Below are positions 11,636 to 23,498 of a stretch of 64,000 nt of DNA, piece after piece. Position numbers and translations under genes: made by a program. Within the stretch, counting starts at the first letter, position 1. The number at the start of each line of letters is the position of its first letter. Origin of the DNA: Heterohyrax brucei (Eukaryota > Chordata > Mammalia > Hyracoidea > Procaviidae); the NCBI GenBank assembly GCA_028571685.1, contig CM053144.1:98858171-98922170 (forward strand), read 5' to 3'. The notes under the pieces were generated by a model, which searched no databases, was not told the origin of the DNA, and saw only the letters and a program-made list of their open reading frames with translations.

Positions 11636-12262
11636 AGTAAAACGAAATCATTGACAACTTCTCCGATTATCGTGATGCATATTGGTCCAGTTGTGAGGAT
11701 TCTTGTCTTCTTTATGTTGAGGTGTAATCCATACTGAAGGCCCTGGTCTCTGATGTTTGTCAGTACATGCCTCAAGTCAACAAGTAAGGCTGTGTCATCT
11801 GCATATCGCAAGTCGTTAATGAGTTTCACGCAATCCTGATGACCCATTCTTCTTAATCTAGTCCAGCTTCTCAGACTGTTTGCCCAGAATACAGTTAGAA
11901 TTAAATATGGTAAAAGCAAACAGCTCTCATGCATACCTTTCCAAACATGCAACTAGGCATCATCCCCTCATTCTGTTTGAATGACTGCCTCTTGACCTAT
12001 GTACAGGTTCCTCGTAAGCATAATTAAGTGGTCTGGAATTCCCACTCTTCACAATGTTATCCACAATTTGTTGTAATCCACACAGTTGAATGCCTTCACA
12101 CAGTCAATAAAACAGAGGTGAACATCTTTTGTTATTCTCAACTTTCAGCCAGGATCCATTTGGTATTGACAATAGTATTCCTGGTTTCATGTCCTCTTCT
12201 GAATTCAGCTTGAATTTCTGGCAGTCCTCTGTTGACATATTGCTTGCAGCTCCTTTTGAATG
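11636..12262 (-). repeat. RTE/BovB-type reverse transcriptase fragment
   Basis: The minus strand encodes, with a few breaks, the RT core: FIDCVKAFNCVDY from about 12110, then an uninterrupted stretch to about 11640 with RYADDTALLVD, which holds the catalytic YADD, and GLHLNIKKTRIL. The fragment lacks both ends of the element. Confidence 0.85.
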
Positions 12263-13380
12263 AGGACTAAAAGTCGTACTACATATAAACTGCTTAGTAC
12301 AGTGCCTGGCACTAAGAGACTTTATGGAGCTGTCACTTACTTGTGACCACAGGCAAGTTGCATTGGGTGTCTCTCTAAAATCTCTTTGCAGGAGTAATTA
12401 GATGCACATGTTGAAAGACCTATTCATTACATCAGACCCCCTGCCAACAATTTGCATTTCCACTGAAAGATATATAGTACTAAATTAAAATCTAAGTAAA
12501 AATCACCTGGAGATCTTGTTAAAATGTAAATTCTAATGCAGCGGTATATCTGAGGGTAGAAATGCAAATTTTTAGCAGAGATTGAACCAGAATGAACTGG
12601 TTTGAATCTGTGGATCTGTTATTATACTTCTTTACAAGTCTTGTCAATTCTGTTTTACCAAAATATTTGGCCAGCATGGCACTTCTGAAATATTATAAAT
12701 AACTAAGGATTTTTGTATTTTTAGACATACCTCAGTATTTCAAAAAAACAACACATTAAAAATATCAAAACAAAAACAATAATAGCTAACAGTCCAAATG
12801 CCATATAACCAGTTCATGAATTGTACTGTTGCATGAGAAAAACAGGTTTTTCTGTTTTTGTTTTTTCAGTTCACCTCCTGTGTATTGCATAGTCCCAAAC
12901 ATACAGGAGAGGATATCTTGAGTCCAGAATCTAAACTGACCAGACTGATAGCTTTAGTAAATTTTCCACACAGGCAATACAAACAGTTCATGAAGATATT
13001 AAATATCTTTATAGTTGTTATTGGGCATGTTTTATGTTTACAAACGTGACTTGAAATACAAGTGTTGTGGGACTTTGAATGGCTAATGTCAGAGTGCCAT
13101 TGGTAGCATCAGGCCATTGACCTTTTGGACAGTGGTCGCCTGTTAATCGTCAGGACTGTGGTTTCCTCTTTTCTGCAAACATAATTTAAGAGGTCTGAGT
13201 GTTTTCTCAGTTTGGGGTTATCAAAGTCAGGTGCCCTGCCCTGGTCCAAGGAGCAGACTGGGTCTTGGTCACAAGTTGAGGAGAGAGAATTTTCTTTCAA
13301 GCAGCCAGGGCCTTTGTGACCCCTCAATCCCAGGGGAAAAAAATTCTGACCTACCACAACCATTCTGAATTATTTGACTT
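12263..13380. other. Intergenic DNA, nothing recognised
   Basis: Short ORFs on both strands without recognisable similarity. No repeat was named with confidence. Confidence 0.4.
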
Positions 13381-13411
13381 TACTGCTCACCTAGTCTTGG
13401 TCTCCGCCCTG

Positions 13412-13429
13412 CCCCCCCCCCCCCCCCCC
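13412..13429. repeat. (C)18 homopolymer
   Basis: Eighteen consecutive C residues, an unusual run in this AT-rich region and a likely site of length variation or sequencing error. Confidence 0.95.
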
Positions 13430-13689
13430 ACGACCAGGCTCATCAGCTCTCTGCCAGACAAGTAACACTACCAGATGAGTGTGATCGCTCAAGTTTTGTC
13501 TGCTGGTGTCAGCACCAAGATTCATGACAGTGGTACATTTACTCTGGACATGACCTGACAGGAGTTTCGGCCCTCAAGTTTGGAGTATTTGACACCAGCT
13601 ATTATAACACAGAAGTTAGGAATTTACCATGAGTGAAATCCTTCTTTTGTGGAAAAAAAAAATAATGTCTTTTATTTTTTTCTGACATC

Positions 13690-13860
13690 TCCCCGGTTTT
13701 TGAAAACTATATTGAGCTATAATTTACATATCATAAATATACTTGTTGAAAATATACAATCCAGAGGCTTTTTATAAACTTTGCAAGTTTTGTAGCCCTC
13801 ACCATAGACCAATTTTAGAACATTTCCACATAAACAGAATTTTCTTAATTTCATTTTAGC
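13690..13860 (-). repeat. L1M-type fragment
   Basis: The + strand resembles the start of the L1M fragment at 5515 (ttgagctataatttacatat). Short and diverged. Confidence 0.5.
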
Positions 13861-13955
13861 ATTGTTTTTTGCTACTGTATGGACATATAGTTGATTTTTG
13901 TGTATTGATCTTGTATCCTGAGATCTTGCTGATCTTTTTATTAGTTCTGATAGCT

Positions 13956-13997
13956 TGCGTGTGTGTGTGTGTGTGTGTGTGTGCGTGTGTGTGTGTG
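13956..13997. repeat. (GT)n microsatellite
   Basis: About 20 GT units with one GC interruption. Confidence 0.97.
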
Positions 13998-14157
13998 ACT
14001 CAACTGGACAGTGAAAGAATTCCTCATCTCCTGTACTCTTTTACTTCACAATTTCTCTAAAGCATTTGGTTTTGATATCTTCAAAAACTCCTCTTTAAAC
14101 TTTGTAGACATGGGTAAGCTATTGTTAACTCTTGTTTCCCCTTGCTTATAAAAAATT

Positions 14158-14307
14158 AAAAACTTTGCAACTGGGTTGATTCCAACTCACAGCTGACCCT
14201 ATAGGACAAAGCAGAACTGCCCTATGGGGTTCCCAGGGAGTGTCTGGGTGGATTTGAACTGCCAACCTTTTGGTTAGTAGCCATAACTGGTAACCACTAG
14301 GGTTTTC
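14158..14307 (-). repeat. AfroSINE
   Basis: Minus-strand copy from the tail region to ggtaaccactagggttttc. Confidence 0.85.
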
Positions 14308-14719
14308 TTGCTTATCGTATTGCCACAAAAATACTTATCTCTTTAAATTGTTCTTCAGTCTTTCTCCCCTAGACTATTTAGAAAGCCAGATATTTTCTCT
14401 GTTGTTCCAGCTACTCAGTATTCCTTCTGATGTATTACCCGTGACATTTACTATTTACCATCTCAGTTAACATAAATTTCTCCTGGTAGCCCTGCTTATG
14501 ATACAAGCACATCCATTCACACCCAAACTAATCTTCCATCTTTGGTCTTGTGAGGACACACTTTTTCTGGCCTTTTTAGAAAATGTTACCCCTATTTCCC
14601 TCTCAGGACATTCGTTATGTTATGAATCCCATTTGTCCACCACGTGTAGCTCCTTCAATCAGCTTCACTGAGCTTCTTTAAGTTTTAAGGTACAAAACAA
14701 GCTAAGCCTGAGAGGGTTT

Positions 14720-15093
14720 TTGCCAATCTTTTCATTAGCAGCCTGAATGCTTAACCAGTGTGCCATCAGGGCCCTGAGAGTTTTAGTGCAGCCCAAAACA
14801 AAATAGCTGCTAACCAAAAAGTTCAGCAGTTTGAATCTCCCAGGTGCTCCTTGAAAACTCTATGGGGCAGTTCTAATCTGTCCTAAAGGGTCACTAAGAC
14901 TTGGAATCAACTTGATGGCTGTGCGTTTGGAAAAACAAAACCAAACCCATTGTCATCAGTCAAATTTCAACTGACAGCAACTCTATAGAACAGAGTAGAA
15001 CTGCCCCCACAGAGTCTCCAAGAAGCAGCTGGTGGATCGGATGGCCAACCTTTTTGTTAGCAGCCAAACTCTTAACCACTGTGCCACCAGGCA
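14720..15093. repeat. Cluster of three AfroSINE copies
   Basis: In order: a minus-strand head fragment (14720-14774), a plus-strand copy lacking its first bases (14803-14936) and a near-complete minus-strand copy (14938-15093). The last two meet tail to tail at their A-rich ends. Confidence 0.82.
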
Positions 15094-15584
15094 CTCGTGC
15101 TTTCATGTATTTACCGAACAGGGTGCTTGGAAGCCAGAGAAGTGTTCTATTCTAGTGTCAAAGAGAGACTGACAGCAAATATCCTCGGGATTTTCTTACT
15201 CAGGAAATCACATAGTTATTCTAAAGAAATGCTTGATAAAAATCAACCCTATTTCCTGTTTGAAGTTCTGGTTTACTGGATTTGAAATCAAAATATATGC
15301 TTGGGTGGACAGCCAGAGGCCATCTAATAACCAAATTCCATTTGATGTCAGTAAAAGAAGGAAGGCAGGGTTCAGTCTATCACCTTAGATTAGCCAGTGG
15401 TTGAGTTTTGCTATTTTCCCCTCTTTGTAAGCATCACTGTACCTAACTTCATCTAAGTCATTTGATTTTTTGGGGAATCAAAATGGACTCCCTGTATGCA
15501 TGTAGAATAACTGCTCAGAATAAACCTTATGTTCAAATTTTGCTGAGCTTTGATTATTTTTAACACCAGTCATCTACGTACCCT

Positions 15585-15706
15585 ATCAGAAAAAAGGCCT
15601 AGCGATCTATTTCCGAAAGATCAACCACTGAACGTGCCGCGGGGCACAGTTCTACTCAGACATACATGGGACTGCCGTGGGTTGGCACCTACTAGAAGGC
15701 AACCAG
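15585..15706 (+). repeat. AfroSINE variant, 3' half
   Basis: It has the gatctatttccgaaagatca block of the longer subfamily followed by a diverged tail with tacatgggactgccgtggg. Confidence 0.65.
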
Positions 15707-16246
15707 GGAAAAAAATACACCCAGCACTTAGCACTGGCCCAGACTAAAGAAACCTTTCACATTCCCTGGCGACAGAACACATTCCATGTGCCTGATAACC
15801 TCCTGAACTCTGGAGACAAAAGACAAATACGAAGCTGCCGAGGTGTTTGATGAGCTCACCACCCAGCTATGGGTAGTGTGAAAAAGATAATTTATGGTTC
15901 GTTTTGACATGTGCTATGGTGAAGGCATGGACAAACTGCTGAAGAAATGGAACAGAAAACCTGCCCAGAGAAGGTCAAGGAAGATTTCAGGAAGAGGGAA
16001 ATATTTGAACGGGACCTCAAAGGACTTTTTGCTTGGAGGGAATTGTCTTAGTCACTCACAAATGGGCAGGTTTAAGAAACAGAAATTTCTCCTGGTTCAG
16101 CAGGCTAGCAGTCTGAATTCAGGGCACCGGCTGTAGAAAGGCAAGGCTCTCTCAATCCACTGGGGATGGGGGTGGGGGTTGGGGGGGAATTCTAGTCAGT
16201 TTCTCCAGCAGTATTCTTAACTTTCCCTGGGGATCTCTATGTAACT

Positions 16247-16406
16247 GAACCGAACCCACTGCTGTCAAGCCGGATCCAGCTCGTAGCGACCCTAGCGGTC
16301 AGAGTAGAACTGCCCCATAGAGTTTCCAAGGAGCGCCTGGAGGATTTGAACTGCTGACTTTTCAGTTAGCAAATGTCGCAGTTAACTCACTATGCCACCA
16401 GGGATC
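16247..16406 (-). repeat. AfroSINE
   Basis: Well-preserved minus-strand copy with several intact CG dinucleotides (tcgtagcgaccctagcgg), suggesting relative youth. Confidence 0.9.
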
Positions 16407-16574
16407 TCTATGTAGTATCTGTATTTCTCCAATTTGTGCTTGCTGCTTCTGTAGCTAATCTGTTCCATTGTATGTCAAAAATGGTTAGGTTTAAGACATA
16501 CCCTACCTACACTGATACAGCCTCATTAACATAACAAATTCTAGTTTCAAATGGAATTTCATCCACTAGTATAC

Positions 16575-16753
16575 ACATTTCACCAACTCACAGGAACCCT
16601 ACTGGATAGAGGAAAACTGTCCATAGGGTTTCTAAGACTGTGATCTTTCAAGGAAGCCGACTGCCACACCTTTCTCCCGTGAAACAGCTGCTGGGTTAGA
16701 ACAGCTGAACTTTCTGTTAGCAACCAAGCACTTAACCACTGAGACACCAGAGC
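16575..16753 (-). repeat. AfroSINE, long variant
   Basis: It contains the central block gactgtgatctttcaaggaa shared with the copy at 6958. Confidence 0.82.
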
Positions 16754-17159
16754 TCATTACTTTCAAAGGAACAATCAAATAGTGTTTCATCTTCCTTGAG
16801 AAGCAAAAGATGGAAAAGGAGATTTGGGGTCTGAGCTGGGACAGATGCCTCAGGTGGAGCAGGTACAAAAGCTGCCGGTACAATCCTGGGGTGGGGATTG
16901 AGGTGCCAGGATATGTGGGCTTGAAGGAGGTAAGCGTTATCACACTGAACTTGGGTGTGTAGATTACAGGCAGCATGAGGGTAACTGTGATGCTTGGAGG
17001 CAGGGAATCATGAATATCATCAGGAGTCCTGGGCTGGACATGGGAGGTATAGGGTTTAGGATTTAGAATGCATATTTGGAGGGATACAATTTAATCCATA
17101 ACAGAAATTTAAGTAGAATAATCATGTAGACACTTGAGCTGTTGGAACAAGGTTGAAAA

Positions 17160-17300
17160 CAACAGTATGTTAAGAGCAAACATTTTGGACTCTAGTCCTG
17201 CCTTTGCCATTTTCTAGTTATGTGATCTGGGCATATCATTTATCTGTGTTCCCATTTCCTCACCTTTAAAATAGAAATGAGACTAACAACAGCTCTCTTA
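17160..17300 (+). repeat. MIR fragment
   Basis: The order gttaagagcaaac, tctagttatgtgatctgggc, catttcctcacctttaaaat matches the MIR 5' half. Confidence 0.7.
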
Positions 17301-17734
17301 TAAAAATGGTGAGGCTACAACCTCTGACCTGCTCTAACATCACAAGACGTGGAGAGAGAATCATTACCGGCATCAACAGCCCAAAGCTGCTTCCTGCAAG
17401 ACTAAGGTCAGACATGTTTCCACCTTTCTACCTTTTTACCAGTTCTGACAACAACTGTCCTTCCCAAGCACTCCCTGCTTCCCTGCTGAATTCAATAATT
17501 CATTGCATCCACCACACAGAACTCACAGAAAATACAATCTTGGGGCTTATTAGGGAAATTACAGGTTGACATTCAGGTTCAGGAATGCTCAGAAAATAGT
17601 TCTTCCATCAGGCCAGCCTCCTCTCAGCCTTGCCACAGACAGGCCTCTCCCCGGCCATTGGCCCCTCAGCCCCTCAGCCTGGCCCCCATGGTCAGGAAAA
17701 TGTTCACAAAGCTCTTTTAGTTCTGCCAGTGAGT

Positions 17735-19700
17735 GTCCCCCACTTGTCTGTCAGTGTGTTGTACTGTGGGGGCTTCTGTGTTGCTGTGATGCTGGAAGCC
17801 ATGCCCCTGACGTTCAGAGACCAGCAGGGTCACCCGTGGCAGACAGGTTTCAGCTGAGCTTCTAGACTAAGACGGACTAGGTAGAAGGACCCGGAAGTCT
17901 GCTTCTGAAAAGAATTAGCCCATGAAAACCCTGTGACTAGTGGTGGAACATTGTCTAATATAGTACTGAAGTTGAAATTCAAGCCATATTCAGAAGAGGA
18001 TGTGGAACCACGAATGTCATTGCTAATTTCAGAAGGATCTTGGCTGAAAGCAGGAAATACTGGAAAGATGGTGACCTGTGTTTCATTGACTATGTAAAGG
18101 CATTTGACTGTGTAGATCATACTAAATTATGGCTAATGTTGTGGAGAATGGGAACTCCAGAATTGTGCTCTTAAGGAATCTGTATATGGATCAAGAAGTA
18201 GTCATGAGAACAGATCAGGAGGACACTGCATGGTTTAAAGTCAGGAAAGGTGTGTGTCAGGGTTATAACTTGTCGTTACACTTTTTCAGTCTGTATGCCA
18301 AGTGAATGATCCAAGAAGCTGGATTATATGAAGAAGGATGCTGCATCTGGATTGGAAGACGACTCATTAACAACCTGTGATATTCTTGCTTGCTGCAAGT
18401 GAAGAGGATTTGAAACACTCACTGGTGAAGACCAAAGACTGCAAAATTCAGTAGGGATTACACCTCAACATCAAGAACGCAAAAATCCTCACAACTGCAC
18501 CAGTAAGCAACATCATGACAAATGGAGAAAGGATTGAGGTTGTCAAGGGTGTCGTTTCACTTCATTCCACAATCAATGCTCATGCAAGCAGCAGTCAAGA
18601 AATCAAAAGGTGCATTGCTTTCGGGAAATCTGTGCAAAGAACGTCTTTAAAATGTTGAAAAGTAAAGATGTCACCTTGAAGGCTAAGGTGCGCCTGACCC
18701 AAGCCATGGTATTTTCAATCACATCACATGAGGTGTAGCAATTAAGTCTGTGAACTTAATTGTTCTAAATGCCACATACCTCATTGCTGAATATCACTAT
18801 GGTCACCTTTGAAGTACTCTTCTTGGGAAACTATGCACCAACCCCAGGACCTAATCCACCCTTCGAAGTAATTTTGGAACTCTTTCTGGAATGGCTATGG
18901 TGCATGGTGGCATGATGGCAAGTTCACGAACTTAATTGTACAGTTGTCTGCGAGGGAGTTTTTAGCCAATAAACAAATAGCTGTGTTGGAACATCATACC
19001 TGCTCACCTGATCTGGCCCCCAATGACTTTTTTCTTTACCCAAAGAGAGAAGAAATATTGAAAGGAAGACATTTTAATGACATTCAAGACATCTGATAAC
19101 AGCTCTGATGGCCATTCCAGAGAAAGACTTCCAAAATAGCTTTGAAGGGTGGACTAGGCACTGGCTTTAATGAATAGCTTCTCAAGGGGAGTACTTTGAA
19201 AAGTGACCATAGTGATATTCAGCAGTGAGGTATGTAGCACTTTTTCTGGGATGAGTTTGCAAACTTAATTGGCAGTTCTGTGCATGCAGAAGCTGGACAA
19301 TGAATTCAGAAAACAGAAGAAGAATTGATGCCTTTGAACTGTGGTGTTGGAGAAGAATATTGAATGTACCATGGACTGCCAAAAGAGAAAAGAGATCTGT
19401 TCTGGAAGAAGTACAACCAGAGTGCTCCTTGGAAGCAAAGATGGTGAGACTGCGTCTCACATACTTTGGACATGTTGTCAAGAGGGATCAATCTCTGGTG
19501 AAGGGATCAATCCCTCATGCTTGGTAAAGTGGAGTCAGTGAAAAAGAGGAAGACCTTCAACAAGATGGATTGACAAAGTGGCTGCAAAAATGGGCTTCAG
19601 CATGAAAATAATTGTGGACATGGCACAGGACAGGGCAGTGTTTCATTCTGTTGTACATAAGGTTACTGTGAGTTAAAATGGACCAGTTAACATCAACCAC
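17735..19700 (+). mobile_element. RTE/BovB-type LINE with internal deletion and nested mariner
   Basis: The 5' region of the RTE is present (tgtgttgctgtgatgctgga, accagcagggtcacccgtgg, ttcagctgagcttctagact). At about 17968 it jumps straight into the RT region (gaaattcaagccatattcag), losing the endonuclease. The RT motif FIDYVKAFDCVDH is readable near 18087-18122. The 3' end contains GRRIDAFELWCWRRILN near 19310-19370. Several frameshifts and stops. A mariner interrupts it at 18729-19280. Confidence 0.85.
18729..19280. mobile_element. Fold-back mariner copy nested in RTE
   Basis: The sequence 18730-18899 is close to the reverse complement of 19108-19280, giving two ~170-bp arms with mariner terminal inverted repeats outermost and a ~205-bp loop. 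The loop holds another TIR-like sequence (caagttcacgaacttaattg, 18919-18938) and a piece of transposase C-terminus (HLIWPPMT/SPDLAPNDFF-like, near 19010). The RTE resumes at about 19281. Confidence 0.85.
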
Positions 19701-20139
19701 AAGGGTCCAGAGACACCTCATTCCATCAGCAAGTCTCTGAAGGTGCTCAGCTTCCTCACTCTGTGGGAAACTCGTTACCAGTGCGTGCCAGTCTCCTGGT
19801 TCTGATGCCTTTTTCCGTTTTCCGTGTTACAGCTCCTCTCTCTTTCTCTGTATCCCTTTAAGCCTAGCAAGATGGAAAAATGGACCAGTCTCCTTGTTAG
19901 GGTTTCATATGCTTTACTTGCATGGTCCCATCTGCACAATAGTGCCATATAACTTATTTGCATTATAATCAAGCTATCCAGTCTCCTAAGTGGACCATAA
20001 GCACCTCATTTGCATGGTCTCACTCAGTGATTTGGTGGGAGTTACAGACACTATTGCTAAAGGGCCACATTAAGTAATTTAACTGAACTGCACCTCTCAA
20101 AACTTCTGTGATGATTGCCTGAAATAAATCATGGACACA

Positions 20140-20489
20140 CACACTTGGAAATTATAAAACATTATGTGAAAAATGGCATAATTTGAATACATGCTATATG
20201 TATGGTATGAAAGTTTATATTCCTTTTTGGAAGTAAATGGATAATATTTATGACTTAAAAAACTAAGCTGTAATGATAGAAAAGCAAATTATTTAGAATT
20301 ATGGTTACAAAATACTAAAGAAAATATCTGAAAATGGATACCCTTGGGAAGTGGACTTGGTGGGAAAGCATGTAGCAGGTAGCTGCATGTACTATTTGAT
20401 TTTTTAAAAGTATTTAATTATTTTTTTAAAAGAGAAGTAAAAGTAAAGTAAAAAGCAAGATTGGAGAGAAAAATAAAACAAGGTTGTAG
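20140..20489 (+). repeat. Possible L1M 3' end
   Basis: AT-rich sequence with atggataatatttatgac and gaaaatggatacccttggga resembles old L1 3' UTR. Weak. Confidence 0.35.
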
Positions 20490-20503
20490 AAACATAAACA
20501 AGA

Positions 20504-21716
20504 GTCCACAATAGCAAAAAGATGGAATCAACCACCCAACAACAGAAGAATGGATAGGTAAACTATGGTATATATACTCAATGGAGCACTACGCAATGAT
20601 AAAGAATAATGATGATAGCAGGAAACATCTCTTAGCCTGGTTTCAACTGGAGGACGTTATGTTGAGTGAAAGTAGTCAGCAATAGAAGGACAAATATTGT
20701 ATAAGACCCCTACAATAAGAACTTAAAAGCAGACTCATGAATAACAGAAAAGAGTCTTTGACAGCTGCAAGGGTTGGGAGGGTAGGAGGGCGAAGGGGGA
20801 GGGTTTAGATTAGATAGTTGTTAAAAATTTGGTTGGGTAAAATTGGTGACAGCACACATTAGTAAGAAGATCAATATTAACGGGACTTCAACACAACTTG
20901 CATACTCCTTCCATCTTTATCCAATATTGCAAAACAGAATAGCTGGTGCAGGGGGCCAAGAACAGGGCTCTCAGGGGAAATTAAGGCCAGTTGGCACAAC
21001 TAGCATTTTGCTAACGAGGACTCTCCCCACTTCACATTGGTGAGCAGCATCTGGGGTCTTAAAAGCTGCCCAGCTGCCATTTGAGGGTACAGCAAATGGT
21101 CCCAACTTAGCAGGAATGGATGATCACCAAGGTCCACAACGACATGGGGGAAACAGAATCCAGGAGACAGAGAGACCCAAGTGAGTGGATGCCTACATCG
21201 ACTTGTAACTGAAAGAACTAGATGATGCCCGGCCACCACCAGTGATAGCCACGATGGAGCTCACAAGGTTGAGTCTCGCTGGCAACACAAGTATAAACAG
21301 GGGAGCACCCTGAGATTGCCACTAAAATAACATAATTGATAGTCCAGGGACTTTGGAGTTCCCCTGGGAGCGTGGCCCCTGGCCCTGTTGCTGCCCCTGT
21401 CCATAAATCATAATGAAGTTCAACTTTTCGGACAGCAGTGGATTGGACTTGGTGACGCAGAGGGACCATATTGTGTGGGCACTTCATGGTTCTAGGCATC
21501 TATAGGAGGTTGTCCTGTTGACCTCATACTGGAGGAAGGGGAATGGGTGGAGAGGAGAAGATAGGAGACTGTTGGGAAGATAAGACATGTACAGAGCAGA
21601 GGAAGAGTGTGCTGTCACTGTGCAGGGAGAGCAGTGGAAGCTGCATATAGGTCAGCATGCAAATTTATATGGGAATGTACATTTTCATTCAATCATAATA
21701 AATAATAATAATAATA
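20504..21716 (+). mobile_element. 5'-truncated L1 with 14-bp TSD
   Basis: It is flanked by aaacataaacaaga at 20490-20503 and 21717-21730. It starts in the end of ORF2 (gtccacaatagcaaaaagat, tggtatatatactcaatgg, gcaatgataaagaataatg, gaaacatctcttagcctggt), followed by a ~900-bp 3' UTR shared with the L1 at 8308. It ends in an (AATA/ATA)n tail. Confidence 0.9.
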
Positions 21717-21883
21717 AAACATAAACAAGAAAGCTTATTTGTGATCTTAAACCCGGTGTTCCATCACATCCACCAAAACCAAGACCATAGACCTTAATCT
21801 TCCAGACCTAACCTCACCTGCAGTCTCCTACCCCAAACTTCAAGATGGGAAGTTGCTAAAGTTTCCAAGCAGTATTTCTTAAC

Positions 21884-22081
21884 GTTGCTGAGTGCCATGG
21901 AGTCAATCCTGACTCACTGTGACTCTATAGGACAGAGTAGAACTGCCCCATAGGGTTTCCAAAGCTATAAATCATTAGGGAAATGGCCGCATCTTTCTCC
22001 TGAGGAGTGTCTAGTGGATTCAACCTGTCAACCTTTGGGTTAGCAGTCAAGTTGCTTACCCCTTGCATCACCAGGTCTCCT
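21884..22081 (-). repeat. AfroSINE, long variant
   Basis: Full-length minus-strand copy ending cttgcatcaccaggtctcct. Confidence 0.85.
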
Positions 22082-22361
22082 CTTTCTTAATGAGGCTGCA
22101 CTCTACCCTCAGAGGATGTTTTGGACTTCCGAGTCATTATTAGTTGTCACAATGGCCAAGGGCAAGGATTGGGCTGAGGGAGGAAATGAAGTTACTGGCA
22201 TTTCCTGCTCATAAACAGAAGACACTGCGACATCCTGCACTGTATGAACAGTGCCTCTCAATGTGAGATGATCCCACATCTCCCATGACTTTCATATGTC
22301 CCACTGGACATTCATGTAGTTTAAAAATAAATCCTGTCTATAGGTATCTAACTCTAGAACT

Positions 22362-22474
22362 GGGAGCCCTGTTGGCAATCTGCTCTGTAAAGATTACAGC
22401 CTTGGAAAGCCTGGGGGACAGTTTTGTCTTATAGGGTCACTATGAATTGGAATTGACTTGATGGCAATCTCCAG
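22362..22474 (+). repeat. AfroSINE with internal deletion
   Basis: Head gggagccctgttggca is followed almost at once by the central tctgtaaagattacagcctt block and tail. Confidence 0.8.
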
Positions 22475-22778
22475 AACCTGACTATGCTTTAACATATAAA
22501 CACTAAACAATTTTTGCAGTTTTCAACGTAGTGACTTTTGGTTTAGAACTTTAGCAAGTATTATGTAACATTTCAGAAAAGCACATTGTAAGTGGTAATC
22601 CCATTTGTGGTATTTGAGTCTGTGATTTATTGTAGCTTTGCATCAGAGTGATTCAGGCATGCATAGAAGTATACTTATTCTTTATTTCAGTGTTTCAAGT
22701 ATAAAGAAAATATGACAGTAATCCATTGAATATGTCTTCTTTTTCTTAAATCCGAACTTACATATCGAAATACATACT

Positions 22779-23212
22779 TGTTATGGACTGAATTGTGTCC
22801 CCCAAAATATGTATTGACTTCCTAGCCCCTGTACCTGTAGGTGTGACCCTGTTTGGAAATAGCTTTTTTTTTTTATGTTAATGAAGTCATGAGAGGTGGC
22901 TTAAGTTTAGGTGGCTGCTAAACTTAATTAATTATTTCTGAGCTATAAGAAAGGCCTAGTAGATACAGAGATACACACTGGGGAAAGAAGAAATCAGGTG
23001 AAGGGAACAGATGTATCTGGAAGCCCAGGAACACCGAGGATTGACAGTATCTACCAGAGGCTGATACAGACAGGAAAGAACCTTCTGGTAGAGCCACAAC
23101 ATGAATGTAGACTTCTAGCACCCTGAGGTATAAGAAAATGAACTTTTGTTCTTTAAAGGCACCCATATGTAGTATATTTTTGTTACAGCAGCACCAGTTT
23201 CCTAAGAAAATA
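22779..23212 (+). repeat. MaLR-type solo LTR
   Basis: It starts tgttatggactgaattgtgt, which is typical of MLT1-like LTRs, and ends tgttacagcagcaccagttt. Shares both ends with the copies at 47980 and 51741. No internal sequence. Confidence 0.7.
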
Positions 23213-23498
23213 ATTTATTACAAATTACTTCTCTTTTAAATTCTTATTAGAGTTAGAAAAGCATGTTGAGCTTTTGAAATTTTGCCTGTAGTTAGGTTTT
23301 GTTATCTAAGAGCTTTATTTCAGGCTAGTAAAAAAGAGTGTTAACAAGTTTTTTTACACAAAGAGTGTGGATCTGACAGATTTGAAAATGGCTGGCCTAT
23401 GGTTTCTGTTTGTATTTGACCTTGATCCCTCCTATTTAATACCATTCTCAGTTTTTCAGTCTTGTTTTCTCCCTCCCTTTCTGGCGAGTAGAAAAGAA

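Larger units (their letters stand above)
16035..17108 (-). repeat. MaLR-type LTR broken by SINEs and unidentified sequence
   Basis: The + strand begins ttagtcactcacaaatgggc with gaaacagaaatttctcctgg, and ends gggatacaatttaatccata, both typical of MLT1-like ends read in reverse. AfroSINEs at 16247 and 16575 and an unrecognised block at 16755-17040 interrupt it. Confidence 0.45.
17300..20130. repeat. LTR-type repeat split by an RTE insertion
   Basis: The left part (17300-17734) and right part (19700-20130) correspond to the two halves of the uninterrupted copy at 61620-62350. Left shared phrases: cagaactcacagaaaatac, gggcttattagggaaattac. Right shared phrases: gcatggtcccatctgc-type spacing, gctaaagggccacattaagt. 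The intervening 17735-19700 is an RTE. Orientation not settled; no viral coding region present. Confidence 0.65.

Noticed and set aside
13956..13997. Regulatory Z-DNA element
   Set aside because: (GT)n can form Z-DNA, but nothing nearby links it to a promoter. Listed only as a microsatellite.
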